Shown here: one piece after another, positions 48,890 through 60,837 of the stretch
How positions within the stretch are numbered: the stretch's first letter is position 1
Layout: every line of letters begins with the position of its first letter
Origin: Malus domestica
Taxonomy: Eukaryota; Streptophyta; Magnoliopsida; Rosales; Rosaceae
Assembly: GCF_042453785.1 (NCBI RefSeq)
Contig: NC_091664.1
Span: 2,818,501 to 2,882,500, forward strand
Direction of reading: 5' to 3'
Length of the DNA: 64,000 nt
Translations under genes and position numbers: made by a program
The notes under the pieces: model-generated
What the model was told of the DNA's origin: nothing
The model's database searches: none
What the model saw: only the letters and a program-made list of their open reading frames with translations

Positions 48890-49567
48890 GCTTCAACCTT
48901 TGAGCAAATATGAGTTTTAATCCGAAACTCATTTCTGGGGCAAAGAGTTAGTGGGGCTAACCCATCATATATATGTATTTTTTAGTTTAATATTTATAAA
49001 TTCATTGAATCCAATTACTAATATTCTAATATGATCAAAACCACTGGTAAAAAAAAAAAAAAATCTAACGGTCCAAAATTTAAATCAAACGGCTAAAGTA
49101 GCTTAAAAAACATATGTATTTCATATTCTTTCATAGTGTTCCACGAGTTTCATAATGTTGGTTTAGATGCTTTCATTCTGGGTTCATTTTTGTTTAAATT
49201 AGGCTCATTAAGTTTGATTAAACTCTTCATTTTCAATTGTACCAATTTATCCTTTTCATGTAAAACATCTTTCAGTGTAAAAAACATTAACCATCTATAA
49301 CAATCTTTTATCCTTCTGAAACATATTTTTTCTTGCAGTTTCTAATCCCTACGCGCGGGCAATATTTCTGGTCATTTCTTAAAGTGGAAAAGAGTTCCCA
49401 GTTTTGATACTCAAACAGCACGTTGAAATTTACCAAATGTTTTCGTCTCAAAGAAAGCCATTACATACAATGTAGCATACACTACTTATTCTCGGAACCA
49501 CGAGGAAATTCAGAAGAGCGTAAAGTACAAAGAGACATCACTATTACGACAGTGGCACTGCACACAC
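48890..49567. other. Spacer between AKR copies 1 and 2
   Basis: No gene is seen. AT-rich sequence shared with 57720-58485 in unit B. Confidence 0.5.
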
Positions 49568-51435
49568 TCATGCGGCTTTCCATGAAGACAGTGGCGGAGT
49601 TTCGGAGTCCTTCCAAGTACTAATGCCATCCATATATCTGTCACCTTTAACGGCATCGGCTGAAGCATAAGATTCAAGCTCGGCCATTTCTTCTGGTGTC
49701 AGTTTCACAGACAGAGCTCCAATATTCTGGTTAAAATTCTCAATCTTGGTGGTTCCGGGTATGGGACACACATCATTCCCTTGGTGATGAACCCAGGCCA
49801 GTGCTAGCTGAGATGGCGTGCACCCCTTCCTTGCTGCAAGATCACTAACCCTATCAAATATTGTTTTATTATGCTCTAGGTTTTCGGCTTGGAACCTGGG
49901 TAGATACTGCAACCAATAAACCACATATATAAGCATATACAACATAACTTTGTAACAACACAATACAGACTCCTCGGATTGTAGAAAAGAAATCAATTAA
50001 GGCAGGTTCAGCTGACAGTATACTGTTAATCTACCCTCAAAATACAATTATTTTAAGGGATGTTTAAGCCTCTAATGCCGAAATAAATCATGTCCACTTC
50101 GATACTAAATGAGAAATAAAATCTTTACTGCATGAATTCCGCAAGAGGATAGCCTGCTAGGAGAGATTACTAAACTTCGTGAGAGCATTCCTAATTTGAG
50201 GACTTAAGGATATTCACAATAATAGCACGAGGATGCTACAATGTAATTTCCTATGTTCTCTAACGTGCATATCAACAAACCTTTCGGAAATCATCGTTGG
50301 CTAGATTGTCGACCAAATTAGCGCCTGATGAAAAAAATCCTCTTCCTAGAGGACTGTATGCAACAATACCAATGCCAAGTTCCCTGAGAAAATAGGAAAA
50401 CGAGATTAACATCTACTGCCACCTCCTTAACAAAACAATTAATAAGTCCTACTAAGCCTCACCGGCAAGTTGGAATTATATCTTCCTCCGCATCTCTAGC
50501 CCACAACGACCACTCCAACTGCACTGCTGTTATTGGATGAACAGCATGTGCTCTTCTTATTGTGGAAGCTGAGGCCTCGGATAAACCAATGTACTTTATC
50601 TTACCCTCTTCAACTAATTTCTTGAGTTCCCCAACCTTGTAAAGACATAAAGAAATTTAAGGAATCATGATGCAAATGCTCTAGTAAAAAAAAAGCGACA
50701 TAGCTACAGCGGACAGATAATTATACAGTGGTTTGTTTAAACTAATTTGGATACAATACATGACTTGGAGACAAACGGAATCAAGTTGACGAATTCATAA
50801 AATATGTGACTTGTTAAAATGATAGAAGACATCGTAAATCTCCAAATAACTTCCTGAAAATGCAGATGCTTACTTACTCTGAATAAGAGTTGGTTCTCTT
50901 CGAGTACCGTTCTTACAAATACACCTGTCATGTTTTCTTAGTTCATAATATTCTATGAAGTTGTTAACCACATTGTTCTGCAATTGCAATTAAAAGGAGA
51001 TTAAAACTTAGTGAGTGAAGATAACAAACCGTGACTTCAATGGGGACACGGGTGTCAATGCGGTGCTGATAATAGAGATCAACAGAGTCAATGCCAAGGC
51101 GCTTCAAGCTACCCTCAATAGCAGCTCTCACAAACGCAGGGTCACCTCGAATCTCCCACTTGTTATCCACAAAGCTGCAACCGAATTTCGTGGCCAATTC
51201 AACCTTGTCTCGCACCCCTCCCTTGAGCGCCTGCTCCTCATTAAACCAACAAAATCCAATTCACTCCATAATTAGTCAGCTCAATTCAACATCAATCCAA
51301 ACAAAACCCACAAACCAATTACATATAAATTCACTACAGGAACAAGAGTACATCGATTCGAACCCAATGCACTTGATCATCAGTTCATTCCATTCAACAA
51401 TCCAAACAAAACCCACAAAGTAAATTTCTATTTTA

Positions 51436-51468
<33 letters not shown>

Positions 51469-51833
51469 CCTCTCTCTCTAGAAGAACAAGAGTGAAGCCA
51501 ACCCAGTTCATTTCATCATCAATCCAAACAATTCCAAATCCAAAAGTTACTGACAGAAACTCAGAGTGACTGATTGTGATTGTGACTTGTGAGCAAAAAA
51601 GTCAAACAAAACTTTACCTTGCCGAGAAGAATTTCGTTGGTGTAGGGGCCGTAGACGTCGGAGGTGTCGAGGAGGGTGACGCCGGCGTCGATGGCGTGGT
51701 GGATGAGAGTGATCATGTCTTGGTCTGGCTTCGGAGGGCCGTAGTGGCCGGACATGCCCATGCAGCCAAGGCCTTGAGCCGAAACCTCCAGGCCTTGCGA
51801 TCCCAACTTGATCCTCCTCACTACTCCTGCCAT
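49568..51833 (-). CDS. Aldo-keto reductase, PCNT115/perakine-reductase type (copy 2)
   Basis: Same family and likely role as copy 1. Exons: 51833-51618, 51230-51030, 50635-50463, 50383-50281 and 49906-49568. The model closes in frame at 343 residues. Tetrad residues are conserved: LDTSDVYG in exon 1, ELATKFG in exon 2 and DLYYQHRID in exon 2. The C-terminus is [17 protein letters not shown], the family norm. Differences from copy 3 include SGHYGPP against [20 protein letters not shown] against [14 protein letters not shown], and IVAYSPLG against IVSYSPLG. Intron 1 contains a CT microsatellite (51437-51480). No lesions are seen, so it is probably functional. Confidence 0.93.
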
Positions 51834-51869
51834 TGCTTGATAACCGCGGTTGTTAATTGCAAAGTGAGG

Positions 51870-51932
51870 AGTGAGAGTGTGTGTGTGTGTGTGAGTGAGA
51901 GAGAGACGTGTATATATATGTGTGTGTGTGTG
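51870..51932. repeat. GT/GA microsatellite upstream of AKR copy 2
   Basis: GTGTGTGT and GAGAGA runs lie 40-100 bp above the start codon. Equivalent tracts of different length lie above copies 1 and 3. Confidence 0.75.
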
Positions 51933-52457
51933 ATATGAATGGAGGCAGTTTGGTAAAATGAGGGAGCAGGAAGGATGGTGGCGGTGGCGGTGGCGGTGGC
52001 GGAGTGGTTGGTGGAGTCGTAAGCGGAGCGAGTCATCTTCCACTTCTAGAAGGATAAGTAAACGTACGTAAGGGCCTGCGCAACAGTGATGTTGATTGAC
52101 TGAGTGTATCGTGTCTTTCAGGAAAAAAACAAAAGTTTCAGTCTCAATATAATTTATATAAAAAAAATGTTAAATGATGAAATATTTTCTCATAATACAC
52201 ACGTAAAAACAATAAAGATAAAAAAAATTACACGTATATTGCTATGTTTTTATGTCACTGGTGAGCGGAGACTTAAATTTTCCGACACCAATGATGGTGG
52301 CTGCCACAATTTCCGGCCCTAGCGGTCGGTGGCATCATGTGAGTCATGTGCAATACGGGCAAAAATATAAATATAAATATATTTATGCTTATAAATATAT
52401 TAGTCCACGAATTGTGGCTTAATTATTGCAAGCAATATTTGCCATCATGTATGTTAG
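51933..52457. other. AKR copy 2 upstream spacer with an empty Pack-MULE site
   Basis: TATAATTTA at 52148-52156 occurs once here. In unit B the same site is duplicated around the Pack-MULE at 61120-62546. No gene is seen. Confidence 0.7.
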
Positions 52458-52583
52458 CGATATCGGTTAAGGCCTGCAACGAACGCAACCCTCGTGTTTA
52501 GTTAACACCGTTGAGTTTGGAATCATGAGCAGACTGCCAATGATAAGCCGAAAAAGGGTGAGGATGACGTCAAGTCCTCATGA
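52458..52583 (+). pseudogene. Plastid 16S rRNA fragment (NUPT), unit A
   Basis: About 125 bp match the 3' half of plastid 16S rRNA: GGTTAAG..CTGCAACGAACGCAACC, CTCGTGTTTAGTT, CGTTGAGTTTGGAA, CAGACTGCC, TGATAAGCC and GGTGAGGATGACGTCAAGTC. There are about 20 substitutions, and both ends break off inside the gene, so it is a nuclear insertion of plastid DNA rather than an rRNA gene. Mitochondrial 18S differs at CGTGTTTAGTT. Confidence 0.85.
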
Positions 52584-54031
52584 TAGAGTTATCTGGGGTT
52601 ATTTCAAATAGTAAATTTTTAGTTTAATCTGCCTATTCGATTATCTTCCAGGGGAATGAGGGGGTTCCTCTGTGGCCCTTTGCATGGTCGACTCCTCAAT
52701 GTTCAAAGAGTTAGCTAGAAGGAGAAATTATTAGACTCGGGAAGACAACCTGGTATACCAGTATCATAATACAATTAGTTGAATTTTTTTTCCTTCCAAG
52801 TTTTCAGCCAAGTGTAATATTATACTTAGTGTACCAAACCGTGTTCCCGATACATTGAAAAACCTCTGGGCTAGAGGTATGGCTTTAGATGCCTGCTTGT
52901 AATATATTTGTCATTGGCCTTGTCAATCTCTTCATCATACGTTTAGATTATCTGAAGAAAAAAAAAAAACAGATGTAAGGTTTTGATTGACCAAATCATC
53001 GGAATCTAACTTAGTTATCTTAATCCAGTCACTACCGAAAAAGTCCCCGCTGAAAAGATTGCAATCTGGTCAGGTTGTATTCCAATGGATTTAAAAGACA
53101 AGTGGCAGAATATGACCAAAAAAGAGGCATCAACTAACTAAAGGTGCAATGTATCTCTGAGTTAGAAGTGATTTAGTTAGTTGACGCCCCTTTTTGGTCA
53201 TATTCCTCCGTTTGTCTTTCAAATCCATTGGAATACCATCCATGTAATACATGTTCCAACCAAATTCCAAGGACATCTGTTTGCAGCTATTGGATGTTTT
53301 TACACTTCCTGCTAGAACATAAGATTACTTCTAATATTTATGAACCCATAACTAGAAGGAAATGGAAAGTGAAGATCTCGAATCAAATCCTGCCCAATCT
53401 TAAGGTATGAAGTACGTCAAAAACTTCAGGTTGACTGACATGGCTATTTTCCCACCTGCTAATCCATAGAAGTCCAAGCTGCTCCACCAAGTTTTCAAGT
53501 TTTAGAATTTCGTGGATGGGTGGGACAGATAATGGAAAATAGACATGTTGGCCAGCCCGAAGTTTTTGGCATAATTCATCCGCTTGAAATTGAGCAAGGT
53601 CTCTTTTGGGCGATTCTTAATTTCCATTTCTGTATTAAACACCTGCTGAACTTTTAAAACTTCCCCCTAGAGGGTAAAGGGTATGCAATTCTGCATCCAG
53701 CTGATACTTCCTTTTTAAAATGTTTCACTAGCTGCTTGTTCGAGGAAACCTACCTAAAAAAGTTTCATGTAAACATAAAACATATTCTGTACTGCAAATA
53801 TGTAGAAACGCAAACTGAAAATTCCGATGAGCAACTAATGTGTTTAATATGCACAGCCAAAAACAAGTTGACTCGCATCTGATATACCCCTGCCCTTATC
53901 CCCTACACCCTAAACATCCCCACATGCTAATAAACCAACCACTTTAAATGGGAACAAAATTCCTCTATTACATGACAATTTTAGTTGTTCCTAATGATGC
54001 TGCAACAAGAAGTAAAGCTTGTTGTTTAATA
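52584..54031. other. Spacer in unit A
   Basis: No gene is seen apart from the hairpin element at 53077-53236. The sequence from 52584 to 53615 recurs at 62977-64000. Confidence 0.5.
53077..53236. mobile_element. Hairpin MITE, unit A
   Basis: Arms of about 70 bp are inverted complements: GTATTCCAATGGATTTAAAAG, AATATGACCAAAAAAGAGG and CATCAACTAACTAAA on the left, and TTTAGTTAGTTGACG, CCCTTTTTGGTCATATT and CAAATCCATTGGAATAC on the right. The loop is about 25 bp. An orthologous copy lies at 63473-63632. It could fold as a precursor-like hairpin RNA if transcribed. Confidence 0.75.
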
Positions 54032-54043
54032 CCAACAATGCCA

Positions 54044-54121
54044 ACAACAACAACAAAGTCTTTTCCCACTAAGTGGGGTCGGCTCTGTGAATCCTAGAAC
54101 GCCATTGTGCTCGGTTATGTG
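54044..54121 (-). mobile_element. Very short RTE LINE 3' end with 12-bp target duplication
   Basis: The sequence is a 78-bp complement of the RTE tail: (CAA)n, AAGTCTTTTCCCACTAAGTG, GGGTCGGCTCTGTGAATCC. CCAACAATGCCA flanks it at 54032-54043 and 54122-54133. It is an extreme 5' truncation. Confidence 0.8.
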
Positions 54122-54190
54122 CCAACAATGCCAAACATAAACAAAGTGAGGATTTTTTTTTTTTAAAGAAGAAGGTCCTCACCTTTTCAG

Positions 54191-56027
54191 TCACTTTTCA
54201 GTTCCCTGTATTTGATTTTCAGGTTGTGAAAAGAAATCTTTGGCATTACGTGCTACCTCTGCTTCAACTACTGCTTCCAATACAAGGTCCGATCCTTTAA
54301 CATTCTCTGTCATCACAACCACTGGTTATTATTCGGACATACATATCTGAGATGAAAAGGAAAACTGAAAGTCTCAAGAAACTCTTAGGTATATTAAGTT
54401 ATGAAATAGAAATAGTATATATGTGTGTGTCAGAATAAAGGTTTGTGGAAAAAGTTTAATGTGCAAGATTTTACACACTAAGCAATCAAGAATTGTATTC
54501 CTATGACGTGTGTTTAAGAGTGTTACCGAGCAATCAGGAAATATTTGAAGGGTATTCCTGTGACGCATATTTAAGCCCATAGCCCAGTAAGTGGGAACTC
54601 AACAACCCCGAAAGAACCACCAGCGATAGCGAATCAATTTCATATGGGAAATCATGCACAACTAGACTAAAAGAAAGAGCAACACCTTTGTCGAACAACC
54701 ATACAAGGGTAAAAAAAAAAGGCCGTACCTAGTGCACAAGGCTCCCGCTTTACGCAGGGTCTGGAAGAGGTGAATGTCGGCTAGCCTTACCCCCATTTAT
54801 GGAGAGGCTGCTCCCAAGTCGAACAACCATACAAGGGTATAGACAAAAAATGGTTAGTAAACACAACCATTGATATGAAACCATAATATGTGCAGCAGAG
54901 AAATTCTTGATCTCTATAACTCAAGATAATTTGGGAAATACAGAAAAGTAAGTGATTTACAACAACAACAACAAATGATAACAAAATAAATGATGTGCCC
55001 ACATTTGGACGATAAAATAAATGATAACAAAACTAAGTTTTACAATCAAGAAGACTATTACCCTTGCGATTTGGTAGCATCCCAGTGCTTTCAGCTGAAA
55101 TTGGGAGAACAATGAAAAGACCACTCTCATCATAAAGGTCATCTTTCTCTGCACCGCTTTTTAAAGTGCTAGTCTTCACAGCATCAGATTCAGCCAATTT
55201 TGCATATGCAGTTGCTTGACTATGAAAATTAGGTGCGTCGGAGGTTCTCAAAGTACTATCCTGTCAAAGACAGGTACAAGGAATTCAAGGCGATGCGAAG
55301 TAGGCCATTTATAAAAAGAAATCGTATTATTGAAACCTTCATTACACTATTTATTGACTTCCGCTCCTCCTTGGGCTTCTCAAGTGAAATGTTGGTTCCT
55401 AACAAGTTGACATATACACTGGTAATCATGAGAGAAGCATAACATTACTTGGAAATAATGTATGGCTGCTAAGAATACTACCACTGCTCAAAGGAGCCGG
55501 GTCTTGAATATTATCAATCAGCTTTCGAGTCATAGGACCCGGGTTCATAAGTGATATGCCTTGGACTTCATAACGAATCGACTCTAGCTGAGCCAATGCA
55601 TCTTGAAGCTCTTTATGAACCTAAAGGTCAAGCAAGGGACATAAATTAACACAACGGCCTTTGGTTCAAGAACATTGAAGTTATCATTTACGGTGTTGTG
55701 CACAATGCATAGTTATCAATCAAGTACCTGGCGAGCTTGAGACTGCTGCATAACATTATCGAATTGGCCTCGAGCCAACTGAACATACCCGATGGACCGA
55801 CCCGCTAACCTCCCTGCTGCTCTGGCAATTCTAGGCAAATCCTTTGGTCCTACAACCCATTACACATCAAACCCAGATCAATTTTTCAGTTTCTGTTTCC
55901 AGTAAAATTAGCAATCTTCGATAAACACCAAAACCTCAGATAACCCAGAAAAGCTTTAACCTTACCAAAGAAAAGTAAAAGAATTCTGAACCAATTTTGA
56001 GAATAATGCTGTAGCTATACACATAAG

Positions 56028-56074
<47 letters not shown>

Positions 56075-56149
56075 GTTTGTGTGTGTACCGACTAGAGCAG
56101 CTGTGGCACCGATCAAGAGGAAGAGCTCTCCGTACGAAATACCGAACAT
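54191..56149 (-). CDS. TATB: Mitochondrial TatB-like Sec-independent translocase subunit
   Basis: Homologue of the plant TatB-like protein (Arabidopsis At5g43680 type), assigned to twin-arginine translocation in the mitochondrial inner membrane. Exons: 56149-56089, 55849-55728, 55620-55482, 55398-55346, 55260-55062 and 54306-54191. All junctions are GT..AG and the model closes at 229 residues. The N-terminal helix MFGISYGELFLLIGATAALV carries the family Glu8. It is followed by the GPKDLP hinge and a basic amphipathic helix (RIARAAGRLAGRSIGYVQLA), then QSQARQVHKELQDALAQLES. The C-terminal half is poorly conserved; it ends GTEK. Exon 4 (53 bp) is the least certain: it was chosen because joining exon 3 directly to exon 5 gives a stop. 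A truncated SINE sits in intron 5. A second copy is expected right of the window. Confidence 0.88.
54712..54817 (-). mobile_element. 5'-truncated SINE in TatB-like intron 5
   Basis: This is the 3' part of the SINE seen at 24294-24448. It is enclosed by an identical 22-bp direct repeat (54690-54711 and 54818-54839). It lacks the Pol III boxes, so it is inactive. Confidence 0.82.
56032..56084. repeat. TA/GA/GT microsatellite in TatB-like intron 1
   Basis: Compound (TA)n, (GA)n and (GT)n tract beginning immediately inside the exon 1 donor site. Confidence 0.75.
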
Positions 56150-57544
56150 TTTGCGCCCTTAACTTTAATATCTAACCAGAAGAACATACAATAAAGAAAA
56201 CAAGAAACAGAAATCCATCAATAGTTCAGAATACTGCGACGCAAAATCAAAAACCTGTCAGGGAGGAGCTTCACCCGAGGGGAGATGGGATTGGGAAATT
56301 ACTGAGACGCCAGTCTGTGTAGTGGTGCGGGCATGGTGGCTGTGGGGTGGGGCGGAGCTATAGTGAAGAAAGTGGAAAAATTGGGAGACGGGGGAACGAG
56401 ATCCTCCGATCCTCTTTGTGAGGATCAGGCATCCTTTAAACGTGTTTATCGATGATAAATTGTACGGTCAAAAATTATTTTAAAGTTTATATTAAAATTA
56501 AAAATAAATATTACTTCATGAAAATTAGCCGTACAATTTACAACACAATTAAACGATTAAAGAATTAAAATGAATTTTTCTATAGTGTTTTTTTTTTTCA
56601 GTTAGACCCTTTTTAATGGTACTTATCAAATATAGCTAAAAACTAGGGAAAGGGATCTTCTCCGGATCCATTTTATGGGGATTCCTACATCGTAGCAGTT
56701 CATCATATATTATACGGTCAGTTTTTGTTAGACAGTATTTGTGTTTAATTTTAAATAAAAAAATCAAATAATTTTTTATCGCACGATATATGATAAATGA
56801 GATCCCCACAAAATAGATTTGGATGGGATCCAATTCAAAAAACTAGGGAGGCAAATTGTCTGCCCTCCTGTTTGGGTGTTCTTCCCATCCCTTCTTATTT
56901 TGTGCGGTCACGGTTAAGCTACGTCAACATTTTATATTAATTTTTTATAGATATAATAAGACAAAAAGCAATAAGAATATAAAATGTTGACGTGGCTTTA
57001 ACCGTGACCGCACAAATAGAAGGAGATGAGAAGAGCACGCAAACAGGAGGGTAGACAATATGCCTCTTTGTGAGGATCAGACATCCTTTAAACATGTTAA
57101 AATTAAAAATAAATAGTACTTCATGAAAATTAGCCGTACAACTTACAACGAACAGACACGATTAAACAATTAAAGAATTAAAATGAATTTTTCAATAGTG
57201 GTTTTTTTTTTTCCAGTTAGACCCTTTTTAATGGTACTTATCAAATATAGCTAAAAACTAGGGAAAGCGATCTTCTTCGGATCCATTTTATGGGGATTCC
57301 TACATTGTAGCCGTTCATCGTATATCGTGCGGTCAGTTTTCGTCAGATACTATTTGTGTTTAATTTTAAATAAAAAAAATCAATTAATTTTTTACCGCAC
57401 GATACACGATAAATGAGATCTCTACAAAATAGATCTGGATGGGATCCAATTCAAAAAACTAGCGCTCAATTTTCCAAAATGTCAGCTTTTATCCAAAATC
57501 TTAAATATATTCAAAATCTGGCTTAAATAATTACAATACCTTTA
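56150..57544. other. Spacer with direct repeats
   Basis: The segments 56424-56846 and 57066-57465 share AGGATCAG.CATCCTTTAAAC, AAAATTAGCCGTACAA, TCCATTTTATGGGGATTCCT and TGGATGGGATCCAATTCAAAA, and form a local tandem duplication. A fold-back MITE separates them. No gene is seen. Confidence 0.65.
56848..57066. mobile_element. Fold-back MITE
   Basis: A 219-bp near-complete palindrome. The left arm (GAGGCAAATTGTCTGCCCTC, CTGTTTGGGTG, TGTGCGGTCACGGTTAA, ACGTCAACATTTTATATT) is complementary to the right arm (AATATAAAATGTTGACGT, TTAACCGTGACCGCACA, CACGCAAACAGGAGGG, TATGCCTC). Confidence 0.8.
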
Positions 57545-58485
57545 AGTTTTTTTATGGAGCTCCGAGCATAGAATGCGATCTTTCAGTTTAAATATCAATG
57601 GTATTACGTATTTTGACCTGTCCAATAGTGACTCTCGAAAAACATATGTTTTTTTTCTATCGAACAAACAATATTATCTACCCTAAGAGTTTAAGACCTC
57701 CTCCAATTCTTGAGTAAAACTCAAATTTTAGGTTCTAAATTTATCTCAACTTGCTCCAACCCTTGGAGCAAATATGAGTTTTAACCCGAAACTCATTCAT
57801 GGGGCAAAGAGTTAGTGGGGCTGGCCCATCGTATATATGTATTTTTTTAGTTTAATATTTATAAATTTATTAAATCCAACTATTAATATTCTAATATGAT
57901 TAAAACCACATGTAAAAAATAATAATATATATATATAACGGTCCAAATTTAAATTGAACGGCTAAAGTAATTTTAAAAAAAAATTATTTTATGTGTTTCA
58001 TATTCTTTCATAGTGTTCCACGAGTTTTATGTTGGTTTAGATGTTTTCATTCTTGGTTCATTTTGTCAATCAAGGTATTAATTTGTTTCAATTAGGCTCA
58101 TGAAGTTTGATTAAACTCTTCATTTTTAGTTGTACCAATTTATCCTTTTCATGTAAAACTTCTTTTAAAAAGTTAAAAACATTTTTCAGTGCAAATAACA
58201 TTCACCATCTATAACAATCTTTTATCCTTTTGAAACATATTTTTTCGTGTAATTTCTAATCCCGCAGCAATGCGCGGGCAATATTTCTTGTAATTTCCTA
58301 AAGTGGAAAAGAGTTCCCAGTTTTGATACTCAAACAGCACGTTGAAATTTACCAAATGTTTTCGTCTCAAAGAAAGCCATTACATACAATGTAGCATACA
58401 CTACTTATTCTCAGAACCACGAGAAAATTCAGAAGAGCGTAAGTACAAAGAGACATCACTATTACGACAGTGGCACTGCACACAC

Positions 58486-60781
58486 TCATGCGGCTTTCCA
58501 TGAAGACAGTGGCGGAGTTTCGGAGTCCTTCCAAGTACTAATGCCATCCATATATCTGTCACCTTTAACGGCATCGGCTGAAGCATAAGATTCAAGCTCG
58601 GCCATTTCTTCTGGTGTCAGTTTCACAGACAGAGCTCCAATATTCTGGTTAAAATTCTCAATCTTGGTGGTTCCGGGTATGGGACACACATCATTCCCTT
58701 GGTGATGAACCCAGGCCAGTGCTAGCTGAGATGGCGTGCACCCCTTCCTTGCTGCAAAATCACTAACCCGCTCGAATATTGTTTTATTATGCTCTAGGTT
58801 TTCGGCTTGGAACCTGGGTAGATACTGCAACCAATAAACCACATATATAAGCATATACAACATAACTTTGTAGCAACACAATACAGACTCCTCGGATTGT
58901 AGAAAAGAAATCAATTAAGGCAGGTTCAGCTGACAGTAAACTGTTAATCTACCCTCAAAATACAATTATATTAAGGGATGTTTAAGCCTCTAATGCCGAA
59001 ATAAATCATGTCCACTTCGATACTAAATGAGAAATAAAATCTTTACTGCATGAATTCCGCAAGAGGATAGCCTGCTAGGAGAGATTACTAAACTTCGTGA
59101 GATCATTCCTAATTTGAGGACTTAAGGTATTCACAATAATAGCACGAGGATGCTACAACGTAATTTCCTAATTTGAGGACATAAGGATATTCACAATAAT
59201 AGCATGAGGATGCTACAATGTTCTCTAATGTGCATATGAACAAACCTTTCGGAAATCATCGTTGGCTAGATTGTCGACGATATTAGCGCCTGATGAAAAA
59301 AATCCTCTTCCTAGAGGACTGTATGAAACAATACCAATGCCAAGTTCCCTGAGAAAATAGGAAAACGAGATTAACATCTACTGCCACCTCCTTAACAAAA
59401 AAATTAATAAGTCCTACTAAGCCTCACCGGCAAGTTGGAATTATATCTTCCTCCACATCTCTAGCCCACAACGACCACTCCAACTGCACTGCTGTTATTG
59501 GATGAACAGCATGTGCTCTTCTTATTGTGGAAGCTGAGGCCTCGGATAAACCAATGTACTTTATCTTACCCTCTTCAACTAATTTCTTGAGTTCCCCAAC
59601 CTTGTAAAGACATAAAGAAATTTAAGGAATCATGATGCAAATGCTCTAGTAAAAAAAAAAGCGACATAGCTACAGCGGACAGATAATTATACAGTGGTTT
59701 GTTTAAACTAGTTTGGATACAATACATGACTTGGAGACAAACGGAATCAAGTTGACGAATTGATAAAATATGTGACTTGTTAAAATGATAGAAGACAACG
59801 TAAATCTCCAAAGAACTTCCTGAAAATGCAGATGCTTACTCACACTGAATAAGAGTTGGTTCTCTTCGAGTACCGTTCTTACAAATACACCTGTCATGTT
59901 TTCTTAGTTCATAATATTCTATGAAGTTGTTAACCACATTGTTCTGCAAGTGCCATTAAAAGGAGATCAAAACTTAGTGAAGATAACAAACCGTGACTTC
60001 AATGGGGACACGGGTGTCAATGCGATGCTGATAATAGAGATCAACAGAGTCAATGCCAAGGCGCTTCAAGCTACCCTCAATAGCAGCTCTCACATACGCA
60101 GGGTCACCTCGAATGTCCCACTTGTTATCCACAGAGATGCAACCACCGAATTTCGTGCCCAATTCAACCTTGTCTCGCACCCCTCCCTTGAGCGCCTGCT
60201 CCTCATTAAACCAACAAAAACCAATTCACTCCATCATTAGTCCACTCGATTCAACATCAATCCAAACAAAACCCACAAAGCAATTACATATAAATTCACT
60301 ACAGGAAACAAGAGTAAATCGATTCGAACCCAATGCACTTGATCATCAGTTCATTCCATTCAACAATCCAAACAAAACCCACAAAGTAAATTTCTATTTT
60401 ACTCTCTCTCTCTCTCTCTCTCTCTCTAGACGAACAAGAATGAAGCCAACCCAGTTCATTTCATCAACAATCCAAACAATTCCAAACCCAAAAGTTACTA
60501 ACAGAAACTTAGAGTGACTGACTGTGATTGTGACTTGTGAGCAAAAAAGTCAAACAAAACTTTACCTTGCCGAGAAGAATTTCGTTGGTGTAGGGGCCGT
60601 AGACGTCGGAGGTGTCGAGGAGGGTGACGCCGGCGTCGATGGCGTGGTGGATGAGAGTGATCATGTCTTGGTCTGGCTTCGGAGGGCCGTAGTGGGCGGA
60701 CATGCCCATGCAGCCAAGGCCTTGAGCCGAAACCTCCAGGCCTTGCGATCCCAACTTGATCCTCCTCACTACTCCTGCCAT
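58486..60781 (-). CDS. Aldo-keto reductase, PCNT115/perakine-reductase type (copy 3)
   Basis: Exons: 60781-60566, 60195-59992, 59600-59428, 59348-59246 and 58824-58486. The model closes at 344 residues, one codon longer than copy 2 because of the exon 2 stretch [12 protein letters not shown]. The catalytic tetrad is intact ([24 protein letters not shown]). The terminal exon is almost identical to that of copy 2 (DFAARKG against DLAARKG, FERVS against FDRVS). It has no stop or frameshift. The promoter-proximal region is shared with copy 2 up to the Pack-MULE insertion about 340 bp upstream of the start, which could alter its regulation. Confidence 0.93.
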
Positions 60782-60837
60782 TGCTTGATAACTGCGGTTG
60801 TTGTTTTTGTCTGAATTGCAAAGTGAGGAGTGAGAGT

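Larger units (their letters stand above)
48690..57544. repeat. Tandem segmental duplication, unit A (about 8.9 kb)
   Basis: From GGAGCTCCGGAGCATAG (about 48694) the sequence is collinear and highly similar to unit B, which starts at GGAGCTCCGAGCATAG (about 57555). Matches continue through AKR copy 2/3, the plastid 16S fragment and the hairpin MITE to 53615, which corresponds to the window end. Unit A therefore ends where unit B begins, with the two units head to tail. Offsets are about 8.9 kb before the Pack-MULE and about 10.4 kb after it. Confidence 0.85.

Noticed and set aside
51576..51938. Plus-strand ORF of 120 codons antisense to AKR copy 2 exon 1 (also 60524-60814)
   Set aside because: It is the complement of a well-supported exon; its Val/Gly/Asp-rich composition is the mirror of the reductase codons.
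52458..52583. Possible bacterial contamination or functional rRNA gene
   Set aside because: Only an internal piece of plastid-type 16S is present, it is mutated, and it is embedded in duplicated plant DNA.
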